From NCBI RefSeq assembly GCF_030264275.1, contig NZ_CP127165.1, positions 1,724,001 through 1,788,000 on the forward strand: DNA of 64,000 nt. Direction: 5' to 3'. How positions within the stretch are numbered: position 1 is the stretch's first letter; each line of letters opens with the position of its first letter. The notes below the pieces were generated by a model. It saw only the letters and a list, made by a program, of their open reading frames with translations, had not been told where the DNA came from and did no database searches. Positions 17,421 to 26,655 of the stretch are shown piece by piece. This stretch comes from Marivivens sp. LCG002 (GTDB taxonomy: Bacteria > Pseudomonadota > Alphaproteobacteria > Rhodobacterales > Rhodobacteraceae). Both the position numbers and the translations under genes were made by a program.

Positions 17421-18677
17421 ATGAAGATACTACTTTCAGCATATGCATGCTATCCTGGCCGCGGGTCGGAAGATGGTGTTGGCTGGCAATGGGCTGTGGG
17501 CCTTGCAGAACTTGGTCACGAAGTTTGGATTATTACACGAGATGATCAAACTAAGAGGCGTGCGATCGAAAATTTTTTGAGTTCTCGCCCAGATTTGGAA
17601 GCAAGGTTGCACCCTCACTATTTCGATTTCGGCACAAACCATGGCAACACTATGCCTTATCAACGGTTTGAACAGTTTCATTTCATACACTGGCAGCTTA
17701 GAGTTCTACCCGAAGCGCAAAAGCTTGAAGCTACTCATGACTTTGACCTTGTCCATCACATTACATTTGGCACAGTAAGGTTTGCCAGTTGGCTTTGGAA
17801 ATTAAAAAAACCCTTTATTATAGGTCCACTTGGTGGCGGTGAAACCGCACCTTGGCGATTAAGAATTGGATACAGTAGAATTGGGCATTTGAAAGAATTA
17901 GCACGAGATGCTTCCAATGCTTTCATCCGTTTCGACCCCACAGTACAACAGATGCTCAAAAATGCTGACGTAATTATGTGTAAGACAGCAGAAACGCTTT
18001 CATACATTCCCCAAAAATATCGACACAAAAGTATAACAAAAATAGAAATAGGGATAGATCAAGAAAATATTCGAGATTGCACGACAGACACTCTTTGTGA
18101 AAAAAACAAACTTAGGCTTTTATACGTTGGCCGCCTAGTTCATTGGAAGGGTGTAAATTTTTCCCTAGCTGCATTAAAGCGAGCAAAGGACCTTGGTGCG
18201 AATTTTGAATTTACAATTGTTGGAAAAGGCGACGAACTAAATCAGCTCCGTTCACTCGCTAAGTTGCACAACATCGAGCGGCAAATAAATTGGAAAGAGT
18301 GGGTTTCTAAAAGCGAACTTACAAGGATTTATGATGATCATGATGTGCTTTTGTTCACGAGTCTTCATGACTCTTCAGGAAATGTGATTATGGAGGCGCT
18401 TTCACGCGGCTTGCCCGTTTGCAGTCTCGACCTTGGAGGTCCAGGGGCTTTACTTTCAGACGATGTGGGATGGCTAATTCCCATCAATAAACGCAGTGTA
18501 AATCAAATTTTAGATCACACTGCCGAAACTATTCAGAGAATCTGCAGAAACCCTGACGAAATAAATAATCGCAAAAAAAATATCCCTGAATACTTATCAA
18601 GGCGCTCATGGATCGATGCTATTGAAAATGCTTACAGAGAATCACTTGCGATGCTAAAAAATAAAACGCGAATATAA
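17421..18677 (+). CDS. Glycosyltransferase family 4
   Basis: 418 residues, GT-B fold. N-terminal acceptor domain begins MKILLSAYACYPGRGSEDGVGWQWA, with the glycine-rich loop of GT4 enzymes. The C-terminal nucleotide-sugar domain has LLYVGRLVHWKGVNFSLAAL and the E-x7-E motif region HDSSGNVIMEALSRGLPVCS. A retaining transferase that adds one sugar of the repeat unit in the cytoplasm; donor unknown. It lies 46 bases after the sulfotransferase and before the polymerase, in AT-rich DNA. Confidence 0.92.
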   Translation: MKILLSAYACYPGRGSEDGVGWQWAVGLAELGHEVWIITRDDQTKRRAIENFLSSRPDLEARLHPHYFDFGTNHGNTMPYQRFEQFHFIHWQLRVLPEAQKLEATHDFDLVHHITFGTVRFASWLWKLKKPFIIGPLGGGETAPWRLRIGYSRIGHLKELARDASNAFIRFDPTVQQMLKNADVIMCKTAETLSYIPQKYRHKSITKIEIGIDQENIRDCTTDTLCEKNKLRLLYVGRLVHWKGVNFSLAALKRAKDLGANFEFTIVGKGDELNQLRSLAKLHNIERQINWKEWVSKSELTRIYDDHDVLLFTSLHDSSGNVIMEALSRGLPVCSLDLGGPGALLSDDVGWLIPINKRSVNQILDHTAETIQRICRNPDEINNRKKNIPEYLSRRSWIDAIENAYRESLAMLKNKTRI

Positions 18678-18694
18678 TTTTCGAGAAAATCTAG

Positions 18695-19840
18695 TTGACC
18701 AACACCTTCTCACCAGTACGAATCCCGAACGGCAATGACTCATTTTTAACGAAGTCAAACCGATGGGCATTAATTATGGCGATTGCTTTTCCTTACAATG
18801 CAATCTCTGCTATGCATTCAGGGTTGTTACTACTTGTCTTATCCTCATTTGGCATATTGAACTGCTTCAACGTAGGTTTACCTCGGATAAGGACCTTATG
18901 GTTTTTCCTAGGAGCAATCCTTCTCACCACCATCTTTAGCTTCTACAGTGAATACCCGAGTTATATTATAATATCTCACGCCAACCATTTATGGCAATAT
19001 TCTGTTCTTTTAATCGGACTCACTGCGCTTATGCAATACAATGACCCTATTAATGACTTCCTGAGATCTAAAGTTATTATATTTATATTTGGCATTGGTT
19101 CCCTTATATCGTGTATAGTAAGCTATAGTAAGAATGGCTACTTTACTGAATACACCCCCAATCTTATATTCTTTCTCATTGCTATGTTCATTGGACCACG
19201 GGGGAGAAGCTTGAGAACTACATTCATCGGAACAATGTTCCTATGCTTTATCATTTTATCACCACGCTCCAGCCCTACATTAACGGTTACATTCCTCATC
19301 ATACTTTCATTTTTTAGCATACACGACACCATAATTAAGATATTGTCTTTATCGATAATCTTTGTGCCAATTTATATCTACCTAGATTTGGATATCTCCC
19401 AACTCAATACACTATCAATTATAGATTTCAATTCATATATTCGCGCTGATTTTATTCGAGGAGCAATGTTCACCCTTAAAGATAATTTACTTACAGGTGT
19501 TGGGTTTGGCCCAGCTTATCGACCAATAAATTTTTCGTATCTCTCTGACCACCCCTTGCTTAATCAAGTCAGTGAAATGCAACGCGTCTCAAATCACCAT
19601 TCAATTTTCGACGTAGCTTATCGCTTAGGTATTCCAGCAACAATCCCACTAATTTATGAAATATTCATTGCTCCGCGCCTAAGTGGAAACGATAGCTCAT
19701 TGAAGTTTCTGATGATTTCTCTTGCTCTTGGACTTTCTGTGAATGCTTGGTTCGAAAACCAAGCTCAACTTCCATTAATGGCGTTAATCTCAGCTACAAT
19801 CATTTCAAGTCGCAATAGACAATCAAAAACGCTAATTTAA
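18695..19840 (+). CDS. O-antigen/capsule polymerase-like membrane protein
   Basis: 381 residues with about ten hydrophobic helices and a large loop near residues 250-310 (GVGFGPAYRPINFSYLSDHP), the layout of Wzy/O-antigen ligase-type proteins; NLLTGVGFGPAY resembles the conserved L-x-G-x-G-x-G segment of the Wzy_C domain. The longest frame begins at a TTG (18695) with only GAGAAAA upstream; an ATG at codon 28 (18776) is possible. Last gene of the locus before the insertion sequence. Role as repeat-unit polymerase is inferred from topology and position. Very AT-rich. Confidence 0.78.
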   Translation: MTNTFSPVRIPNGNDSFLTKSNRWALIMAIAFPYNAISAMHSGLLLLVLSSFGILNCFNVGLPRIRTLWFFLGAILLTTIFSFYSEYPSYIIISHANHLWQYSVLLIGLTALMQYNDPINDFLRSKVIIFIFGIGSLISCIVSYSKNGYFTEYTPNLIFFLIAMFIGPRGRSLRTTFIGTMFLCFIILSPRSSPTLTVTFLIILSFFSIHDTIIKILSLSIIFVPIYIYLDLDISQLNTLSIIDFNSYIRADFIRGAMFTLKDNLLTGVGFGPAYRPINFSYLSDHPLLNQVSEMQRVSNHHSIFDVAYRLGIPATIPLIYEIFIAPRLSGNDSSLKFLMISLALGLSVNAWFENQAQLPLMALISATIISSRNRQSKTLI

Positions 19841-19938
19841 TTAAAATCGGAGCGCGTGCGGCTCGGAGCGTTACTATTAAACCAACAATCAATGAACCAA
19901 ACCTCTAGCTTATTTCGTAAACGTGTTATGTTTGGTTG

Positions 19939-21244
19939 TGAACTGGCCCCTTTTCAACTGGACACGTGGGCATAACCATGGAGGCTTAGGCATATGCCTG
20001 AGCACGTGCTTATGTCTGATATAGAAATCATCACGTATGGCGGTCGTCGCCTTCGCTGGAATGCGGCCGTGAAGCTGCGCATTGTCGAAGAAACATTGGA
20101 CGATTGGGTCAGCATTGCTGTTGTCGCGCGCCGAAAAGGCGTTGCCCCCAATTTGATGTATCGTTGTCGCAGGCTTATGCTGTAGGGAGGAAATGTTGCC
20201 GTGTCAGAGGACGTGTCGTGACAAGCAACAAGGTGGTCAGACAGATGGAAGAGCGCATCCATGAGCTGGCACGCCAGCTCGGCCGCAAAACGCTTAAGGC
20301 CGAGATCCTGCGCGAGGTTTAGACAAGTCACGCTCAAAAAAAACAGATCTTGCACTTGCGGTCGCCTCTGAGGGGAGATTTCCAGTGAAGGTCGTTGCCG
20401 AAACGCTGGTGTGGCCCGCTCGAACTTGATTGACAGGTTGAACAACAGGGCGCAGCCGCGGCGGGGCTACTATAAAGCACAAGACGCAGCTTTGGTGCCG
20501 CTGATCACTACGCTGGTGGCTGCCCGACCCACCTATGGCTACTGGCGGATTACAGCAAGTCTGAACCGGCAGCTGCGCTCGGAAGGGTTGTCGACCGTCA
20601 ACCCTAAAAGGGCTTATCGCATCATGGAGGCGCTCAACCTACTTCTGGCACGGAAATACAAGGAGCGTCCTGAGCATGTTCACGACGGCAAAGTCATCGT
20701 CATCCGCTCAAACCTGCGCTGGTGAAGCGATGGCTTTGTGTTCACTTGCTGGAACGGAGACATCGTCCGTGGCGCCTTTATCATCGATGCGCATGACTGT
20801 GAATTCATCGCTTGGCGCGCTGTTGTGAGCGCAGGGACCAGTGGCTCCGACATCCGCGACATTATACTCGAGACCGTGGAGCGCCGATTTGGCAATCACT
20901 GGGCGCCGTCGGTCATCAAAATGCCGTCTGATAACGGCTCGCCCTATATCGCTAAGGACACGCAGATATTCGCCCGCCAGCTGGGCCTGAAGCCCTGCTT
21001 CACGCCCGTCCGGAGCCCGCAGAGCAACGGCATCTCGGAGGCATTCGTCAAGACATGGAAGCGCGATTACGTCCAGGTGACGCCACTAGCGGACGCCCAT
21101 GCAGTTCTTGGATTGATCGGCGCTTGGATTGAGGACTTCAATGACAACCATCCACCTTCAGGGCTGAAAATGCGCTCACCACGCGAGTTCATTGTAGCTC
21201 AAACCGCAACCGCCTGAGTGTCCAGTCAAACGGGGGCAAGACCA
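19939..21244 (+). mobile_element. Decayed IS3-family insertion sequence
   Basis: About 1306 bp bounded by imperfect 27-bp inverted repeats: left TGAACTGGCCCC...ACTGGACAC (19939-19965), right end reverse-complement TGGTCTTGCCCC...ACTGGACAC (to 21244), 19 of 27 positions matching. Inside are remains of orfA and orfB with a DDE domain. It sits 98 bases after the polymerase gene, at the end of the polysaccharide locus. A fragment of the same type of element lies at 25055-25220 in the same orientation. Confidence 0.85.
19994..21217 (+). pseudogene. IS3-family transposase, frameshifted and interrupted
   Basis: OrfA start at 19994 or 20012 (EIITYGGRRLRWNAAVKLRIVEET, HTH) loses frame near 20185 and again near 20218, where VTSNKVVRQMEERIHELARQLGRKT resumes. 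The OrfA/OrfB joint carries an A8 run (20335-20343), the normal slippage region. Frame is lost again near 20410. OrfB continues with ARSNLIDRLNN and PTYGYWRITASLN, is stopped by TGA at 20723 where a Trp/Cys codon is expected, and ends with the DDE domain (MPSDNGSPYIAKDT, RSPQSNGISEAFVKTWKRDY, DDE residues D and E visible). Cannot make active transposase. Confidence 0.88.
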
Positions 21245-21423
21245 GGGATTTGCGCCAACACTAAAGCGGCGCGTAAAAAAAACTTACTTCAAGGCAACAA
21301 GAGCGGCTCAAGCCGAATTTTCTCAACGCTGTAAAATGCAGGAGCTTTTATTATCAATACAGTTAAAAAACGACCAAATCACCCCTTATTCAGCCTTCCA
21401 TAGCGCGACCAGGAGCCAGTATT

Positions 21424-22506
21424 TTGATCCCGAGCCTCATACCTCCCAGTCTCAACGAGGTAAGCCAAACTTGGTTGGAGCAAGTGCTGAATGTTGGCGG
21501 TGAGTTGCCTTCATTCGATCTCCTGCCAATTGAGGCGAACAACAGCAGCATCGCCCGTCTGATCTTCGCGGATGTTCCACCAACGGCGATCATCCCCAAG
21601 ACCTGCATTCTCAAACTTTGCCCAACCGGTCATGCGTTTCTGGGTGCTTCTGAGGTGAACTACTATAGACGCGATTATGTTGATCTAGCCGACGCTCCTA
21701 TTCCTCGCTGTTATCATGCGGTTGGTGCTGACATGGCAACTTCGGAGAGTATCGGTCAGGGATATGCCCTGTTTCTGGAAGACTTGGGCAGGGGCTTTGT
21801 CGACAACAAGCCTATCAAACCCGATGAAGCACACGCAGAGGCGCTCGGCCGTGCGCTCGGAAAATTGCATGCCCATCATTGGGGATTGCTCGGCGACCCT
21901 GAGGGTCCGCATGATCTGGAAACTGATTTTGAAAGGTTTCTCGCGCATGTTTCAAAAGGGTTGGGCCCAATCCTTGATGCGCTCGGGGATACGCTCGATG
22001 CTCCTTCGAGGGCCAGGTTGCGAAAGGTCTTCGATACAGACGCTGACCGCATGTTGCAGCGCGCGATGACGGTGAATGGAGTTACGCTTGTCCATGGCGA
22101 TCCAAACCCCACCAATGTGCTTACCCCTATAGCGCGACCGATAGGTCCCCTGCCCCTTTACCTGATCGATCGGCAGCCTTTCGAATGGTCTCTTCGACTT
22201 TGGCTCGGCGCGTCAGACCTCGTCTATGCTGCCGTGCCCTTTTGGAGCGTAGAAGATCGGAGAGCGCTTCAGAGGCCCCTGCTGCTGAACTATCACCAAG
22301 AGCTTTTGGCAAATGGCGTCGAGGCTTATACTTTGGGCGACCTAGAAGAAGACTGGAGGGCTTGCGCCTGTATCGCTGCGTTTACTGCAATTGAATGGGG
22401 CAGCGATCCCAGTTCGCTCAAAGACATGAGATGGCTGTGGGAGGCACAACTTCGAAACGCTTTGAGCTTGATTGAAGACTGCGATGCAGGTGTCGAATTG
22501 TCCTGA
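21424..22506 (+). CDS. APH-like phosphotransferase family protein
   Basis: 360 residues, probably starting at TTG 21424 with AGGAG 8 bases upstream; no ATG fits. Kinase-fold motifs of the aminoglycoside/choline kinase superfamily are visible: catalytic loop VHGDPNPTNVL at about residue 222 and YLIDRQPFEWSLRLWLGASDL, where the metal-binding DWQ of relatives reads DRQ. FLEDLGRG fits the hinge. Substrate unknown: resistance kinase, homoserine/choline-type kinase or ecdysteroid-kinase-like protein are all possible. It lies alone between the decayed IS3 element and the YafY/RidA pair. Confidence 0.75.
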   Translation: MIPSLIPPSLNEVSQTWLEQVLNVGGELPSFDLLPIEANNSSIARLIFADVPPTAIIPKTCILKLCPTGHAFLGASEVNYYRRDYVDLADAPIPRCYHAVGADMATSESIGQGYALFLEDLGRGFVDNKPIKPDEAHAEALGRALGKLHAHHWGLLGDPEGPHDLETDFERFLAHVSKGLGPILDALGDTLDAPSRARLRKVFDTDADRMLQRAMTVNGVTLVHGDPNPTNVLTPIARPIGPLPLYLIDRQPFEWSLRLWLGASDLVYAAVPFWSVEDRRALQRPLLLNYHQELLANGVEAYTLGDLEEDWRACACIAAFTAIEWGSDPSSLKDMRWLWEAQLRNALSLIEDCDAGVELS

Positions 22507-22667
22507 CGATCACGGCATGAGAGGTCGGCTGTAACCGTTCTCTGATCATGACTGGTTGGGTTTCGGTCTTACGCTCGTAAGACGCCGCCAAGTGATGATG
22601 CGAATGCCCCGTCTCGCGCGGAAGTCATAAGCGTCACCCTGATCAAAAGAACCCGCGCATCTCGCTA

Positions 22668-23420
22668 TCACTCAAAAGCTAGAAGAGCGTCAGATCGCGA
22701 TGAATTCTGCAACTCGCTATAGGGGCAGACATCGGCTTCGAAGGGCACGTGCCGGCGACGAAACTGCGTGTCTTCCATCACACATGGCTGGCTTATCCGG
22801 TCCATGCGGAAATGTCGGAAGTCAGCACGCGCAGGGTCCCAAGCCACAAGATACCAAAGGGGCGGCAGGATCAGCATGGCTTGCGGCTCGACCTCGCGTT
22901 GGGTCTCCTGCCCTTTCGCATCGCGATAGGTGAACCGAATAAAATGCCGATTGAGAAACGACCTTTCAAAAGCAGGGAGCAAGTCTGGGTCCATTCTGCC
23001 CAAATCCGTCAGATCCTGAAGCGGCGATAGCTTGCCGACATGCAGGCAATCTAGAAAGTTGCGCAGATCCTTCACTTTGTCAGAAGGCAGAGATTTTTCG
23101 ATTTTAGACAGCCCCGCATCAGCGAGTTCGGAAAACGGGAGGTTCCCGGCGGCCCGCATCGCCGCGACACCGATCAAAAGCGCGAAGACTTCCGGCACCG
23201 TCAGCCTCGCCTTGGTTTGAACTGACTGCGGATCGAGTTGGAGCCCGCCACCGCGGCCGACATCGGAATGGATGACAAATCCCTCGTCGCGTAAGGCAGA
23301 GATATCGCGCAGCACGGTTCGGCGTGAGGCGCCAACCTCATCGGCAAGGGCATCAACCGTGGTTGTCCCGTTGCGGCGAAGGCTGCGCACAATGGCGTCA
23401 TGTCTGAGTTTTTGGTTCAT
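22668..23420 (-). CDS. YafY-type regulator with HTH and WYL domains
   Basis: 250 residues. N-terminal DeoR-like winged helix (RHDAIVRSLRRNGTTTVDALADEVGASRRTVLRDISALRDEGFVI, residues 5-50), then the WYL domain (IRFTYRDAKGQETQREVEPQAMLILPPLWYLVAWDPARADFRHFRMDRI, with the W-Y-L triplet WYL itself). These proteins sense small ligands or nucleic acid fragments. Divergently transcribed from the RidA-like gene 88 bases away, with an inverted repeat between them, so it probably controls that gene. Confidence 0.92.
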   Translation of the reverse strand: MNQKLRHDAIVRSLRRNGTTTVDALADEVGASRRTVLRDISALRDEGFVIHSDVGRGGGLQLDPQSVQTKARLTVPEVFALLIGVAAMRAAGNLPFSELADAGLSKIEKSLPSDKVKDLRNFLDCLHVGKLSPLQDLTDLGRMDPDLLPAFERSFLNRHFIRFTYRDAKGQETQREVEPQAMLILPPLWYLVAWDPARADFRHFRMDRISQPCVMEDTQFRRRHVPFEADVCPYSELQNSSRSDALLAFE

Positions 23421-23437
23421 GTGATGAGCCTAGCAAG

Positions 23438-23462
23438 AATGGTGACAAATTCTGGCACCATT
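23438..23462. promoter_or_regulatory. Inverted repeat between YafY and RidA-like genes
   Basis: AATGGTG-n11-CACCATT, perfect 7-bp arms, in the 87-bp divergent promoter region. Likely operator of the YafY-type regulator. Confidence 0.6.
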
Positions 23463-23507
23463 TTGATTTATACGGAGTTCAGCAACAAAACAAAAGGAGA
23501 TTGCGAC

Positions 23508-23903
23508 ATGGAACGAACTGCAGTGAACCCTTGGGATTGGTCGATCAAGCTGGGTTACAATCAGGCGGAAGTCATCGATGGTGCCACACGGCAAGTGATC
23601 TGTGCGGGCCAGACCGCTGTTGATGAGCGAGGGAACCCGCAGCACCACGGAGACATGCGCGCACAGATTAATCTGGCGCTCGACAACCTCGAGGCAGTTC
23701 TAAAGGGCGCAGGCATGACGCTCGGCAATGTCGTCAAGCTCGGGGTCTACGCCACGGATGTTGACGAGGCTCTGAAGAACTTCGACTTGATGGGAATGCG
23801 GTTTGGCCCGCACCAAGTGGCCCCACCGATGACGCTTCTCGGTGTGACACGTCTCGCGATCCCCGGGCTCCTCTTCGAAATTGAAGCGACAGCGGCCGCC
23901 TAA
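23508..23903 (+). CDS. RidA family protein
   Basis: 131 residues from ATG 23508, with AAAGGAGA upstream; the frame to 23400 is antisense to the regulator. RidA/YjgF features: RQVICAGQTAVDERGNPQHHGDMRAQINLALDNLEAVLKGAGMTLGNVVKLGVYATDVDEAL. The usual catalytic arginine in RAT is replaced: the segment reads PPMTLLGVTRLAIPGLLFEIEA, so it belongs to a subgroup that may not be an imine deaminase. Divergent partner of the YafY regulator. Confidence 0.88.
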   Translation: MERTAVNPWDWSIKLGYNQAEVIDGATRQVICAGQTAVDERGNPQHHGDMRAQINLALDNLEAVLKGAGMTLGNVVKLGVYATDVDEALKNFDLMGMRFGPHQVAPPMTLLGVTRLAIPGLLFEIEATAAA

Positions 23904-23912
23904 AGCGGATAA

Positions 23913-23949
23913 AAGCGGCCTTTGAATTGTTGAAACTCTTTGGCCGCTT
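23913..23949 (+). terminator. Possible terminator after the RidA-like gene
   Basis: AAGCGGCC/GGCCGCTT arms with a 21-base loop, 10 bases after the stop; no strong T run follows. Weak. Confidence 0.35.
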
Positions 23950-24035
23950 CTATCGCTCTCATGCTAGTTGGATTTCGTAAATCCAAAGCGATATACCAGC
24001 GGCCCTTGCTGCGAAGCTGCGGACTGCGATGTTGG

Positions 24036-24863
24036 CTAGGGTCAGGATGCATTGATTTCGGCTGCGCCACGTGATTCACGGCTCCGAACACGGAGCGGTG
24101 AAATGAGTGACCTTTACTGGCTGAGTGATGCGCAGATGTCCAAGCTGGAACCCTTTTACCCAAAGTCCCATGGTAAGCCCAGGGTTGACTACAGGAGAGT
24201 GTTGAGCGGCATAATATTCATCAACCGCAATGGCTTACGGTGACGTGATGCGCCTGCAGAGTATAGACGGCACAAGACCCTTTATAGCCGATGGAAGCGG
24301 TGGAGCGAGAAAGGCACCTTCGCCCGGATGCTTCGGGAGCTGGCCGATCAGGGCGGTAGGACTGACATCCTGATGATCGATGCGACGCATCTGAAGACAC
24401 ACCGGACCGCCTCAAGCCTGGGGTTGAAAAAAGGGGGCGTGGCCACCTGATCGAGCGCACCAAGGGCGGGATGAACTCGAAACTGCACGCGGTGACCGAC
24501 GCGGCTGGCCGCCCGCTGCGGATGTTTCTTACTGCCGGCCAGCTGAGCGATTAAATCGGCGCGCGGGCACTGCTGGACGGCCTTCCTCCCGCTGAACACA
24601 TGCTCGTGGACCTTGGATACGATGCGGACTGTTATCGCGTAGCCCTTGAAGGCAAGGGGATCACGCCGTGCATCCCTTCACGAAAGAGCCGCAAGTTTCC
24701 GATCCCGCATGAAGAAGCCCGATACCGCAAGCGCCATAAGATCGAGAACAGCTTCGTCTAGCTAAAAGACTGGCGTTGCGTCACAACACGCTTCAACAGA
24801 ACTTCCTGTCAGTATGCGCTTTGGCTGCTGTCATCATGTTCTGGTTATGAATCCTGACCCTAG
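24036..24863 (+). mobile_element. Decayed IS5-family (IS427-like) insertion sequence
   Basis: About 0.82 kb between CTAG tetranucleotides, with inverted ends GGGTCAGGATGCAT on the left and, read in reverse complement, GGGTCAGGATTCAT on the right. CTAG/TA target choice is known for the IS427 group of IS5. The transposase inside has several stops and a frameshift. Confidence 0.85.
24103..24850 (+). pseudogene. IS5-family transposase, inactivated
   Basis: Starts SDLYWLSDAQMSKLEPFYP, RVDYRRVLSGIIFINRNGLR, typical for the two-frame IS427 transposases. TGA at 24241 replaces the conserved Trp codon. It resumes with RDAPAEYRRHKTLYSRWKRWSEKG and DILMIDATHLKTHRTAS (first catalytic Asp), loses frame in the A/G run near 24430, and has further stops TAA at 24552 and TAG at 24759 in the remaining frame (TKGGMNSKLHAVTDAAGRPL). 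The two-frame organisation is normal for the group; the extra stops are not. Confidence 0.85.
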
Positions 24864-25054
24864 TTTGTGTCACTTAGAACAAGCTAAATGCCATACTCAG
24901 TTTAACGTCTAAATGTATGATTTTCTAGGGTACTAGCTTGATACTTCCTCGCTCGCCCTTGGCGGCTAAATTGGCCTAGGCCTTCCCTAGGCCCCTCGCC
25001 ATCACTTTGGCTCGCGACGAAGGATCATCTGAAGACCATACTTCGCAGGGTCAC

Positions 25055-25220
25055 GCCCATTGGCATCAGAGACCGCTCAAACTGATCTTGGACTGATCGG
25101 CGCGCGGATCGAGGCTACAACGACAACCATCGACACTCAGGGCTGAAAATGCGCTTACCACGCGAGTTCATCACAGCTCAAACCGCCCCGCCTGAGTGTC
25201 CGGTCAAACGGGACAAGACC
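25055..25220 (+). mobile_element. 3' remnant of an IS3-family element
   Basis: From about 25084 to the end this segment is nearly the same as the last ~135 bases of the decayed IS3 element at 19939-21244 (GGGCTGAAAATGCGC, CACGCGAGTTCAT, GCCTGAGTGTCC) and ends with a matching terminal repeat. The encoded tail is IGARIE...SGLKMRLPREFI in broken frame. The left part has been lost. The rest of 24864-25433 holds no recognisable gene. Confidence 0.8.
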
Positions 25221-25460
25221 TGGAGCATGCAACGTCACCTTGGACCTGAACCGCTTCCCGAAGCTCTAGCGTTTCGCCGTGACAATATCACTTATAGGGA
25301 TTGCTATACCCCCTAGCCCTCTTCCTGAGTTTTTTGGGCCGCTACACTTCTTGGTTTAAATACATACGTACTTCTCGCTCGAAATGCTTTATACTGAGTA
25401 GATCCAAAGCAGTATCCGGGTCAATTTCCGCTGATGCGTAGTGACACGTTAGGAACTTCA

Positions 25461-26195
25461 ATGACATCAGCCCAACGCAACCCATTGACCCGCAAGCTCT
25501 CGGCCTTCGTCGCTCTCTCGGACGTCGAACTCGCTGTGCTTGAAGGACTTCACAAGCGTCGCCGCTCATTCGTCGCAGGACGTGATTTGGTGCATCAGGG
25601 CCAAGCGGCTCATGCTGCCTACATTCTGTCGTCAGGTTGGGTCTGTTCTTACAAGCTCCAAGCCGACGGAACCCGTCAGATCGTGGATTTCCAGTTACCG
25701 GGAGATTTTCTAGGATTGCGCAGCGTCTTGCTGCGCACTTCAGACCACAGTTTCGAACCCATCGTCGACATCGAGGCGGCTGAAGTGCTGGAGAGCGACC
25801 TTCTCGATGCGTTCGAACAGACGCCGCGCCTCGCGACCGCCATCCTTTGGGCGGCATCGCGTGACGAGGCTATGGTCGTTGAACATCTCGTCGGCATAGG
25901 CCGGCGTGATGCGGAGACCCGCATAGCGCATTTCCTGCTGGAACTAAAATCGAGGCTTACGCTCCTTGGAATAGGTAGCAAAGAAGGATTCGACTGCCCT
26001 CTAACGCAGTATCACCTCGCCGATGCACTGGGGTTGAGTGCGGTCCATGTGAACCGCATCTTGCGCCAGCTTCGCGAGAATGGACTGGTAACCTTCCGGG
26101 ACGGCCGTGTCGCGTTTCACGACTATAGTAGACTGGTGGACCTCGCCGAGTTCGACCCGACATATCTGGACCAGACCGGGCCGCTCCTCAAATAG
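25461..26195 (+). CDS. Crp/Fnr-family regulator
   Basis: 244 residues from ATG 25461 (AGGAAC upstream; an ATG at 25434 lacks a ribosome site). Cyclic-nucleotide-like beta-roll at about residues 20-125 (GRDLVHQGQAAHAAYILSSGWVCSYKL, QIVDFQLPGDFLGL) and C-terminal winged helix (CPLTQYHLADALGLSAVHVNRILRQLRENGLV). No N-terminal cysteine cluster, so it is not an oxygen-sensing FNR; it resembles the FixK/NnrR-like class of alphaproteobacteria. It stands at the left end of the SPFH block and may regulate it, but no TTGAT-n4-ATCAA box was seen upstream of those genes. Confidence 0.9.
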   Translation: MTSAQRNPLTRKLSAFVALSDVELAVLEGLHKRRRSFVAGRDLVHQGQAAHAAYILSSGWVCSYKLQADGTRQIVDFQLPGDFLGLRSVLLRTSDHSFEPIVDIEAAEVLESDLLDAFEQTPRLATAILWAASRDEAMVVEHLVGIGRRDAETRIAHFLLELKSRLTLLGIGSKEGFDCPLTQYHLADALGLSAVHVNRILRQLRENGLVTFRDGRVAFHDYSRLVDLAEFDPTYLDQTGPLLK

Positions 26196-26197
26196 AA

Positions 26198-26228
26198 GGG
26201 CCGCCTTCCGATGCTCTGAAGGCGGCCC
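26198..26228 (+). terminator. Strong hairpin after the Crp/Fnr gene
   Basis: GGGCCGCCTTC/GAAGGCGGCCC, perfect 11-bp stem with a 9-base loop, starting 2 bases after the stop. No T run follows, so termination would depend on the stem alone or on Rho. Confidence 0.6.
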
Positions 26229-26254
26229 CAAGTATTACCATCATACGATGGTGT

Positions 26255-26443
26255 TTAAGAAAGGGCGTGGGTGGCAGCGTCGAGTTCCTTGTTGGTCTCG
26301 GCGTCGTTATTGGCAGTGTTTGCCTTCTCGGCTGCTTGGTAATGCTTCAGAGCAGCGTCTTTCTTCGGGCCGGAGGGCGCTTTGTCCCAGGCGGCTTTGA
26401 CGGATTTCATCTTGTCGGCAGTCTTGTTCTGTCCGGGTGTCAT
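26255..26443 (-). CDS. Small alanine/lysine-rich protein, unknown function
   Basis: 62 residues from ATG 26443 (AAAGGA 9 bases upstream); an in-frame ATG at 26515 is less likely. Sequence is hydrophilic and helical: TADKMKSVKAAWDKAPSG, KKDAALKHYQAAEKANTAN, NKELDAATHAL. I recall similar short proteins in Rhodobacterales but know no function. It converges on the Crp/Fnr gene. Upstream on the minus strand GGAAAT, 15 bases, GTTT weakly resembles an EcfG general-stress promoter. Confidence 0.65.
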   Translation of the reverse strand: MTPGQNKTADKMKSVKAAWDKAPSGPKKDAALKHYQAAEKANTANNDAETNKELDAATHALS

Positions 26444-26655
26444 TGGGGTGGTCCTTTCATGGACGGTCGGAGAATAAGAAGCGTGCAGACACTCAAACCT
26501 GCTTGGGCTTGGCATTTCCGCGCGCTTCTCGGGTTCTCAGAAAAATGCACAACCGATTATTCGGCGGCACGACTCATTTAGCCCGCGTCGGCGCTTCGCT
26601 GCACTTACGCAGGTAAGCCCTTGCGCCTTTAGCTGGTCGTATGCCTCTGCGCTTC

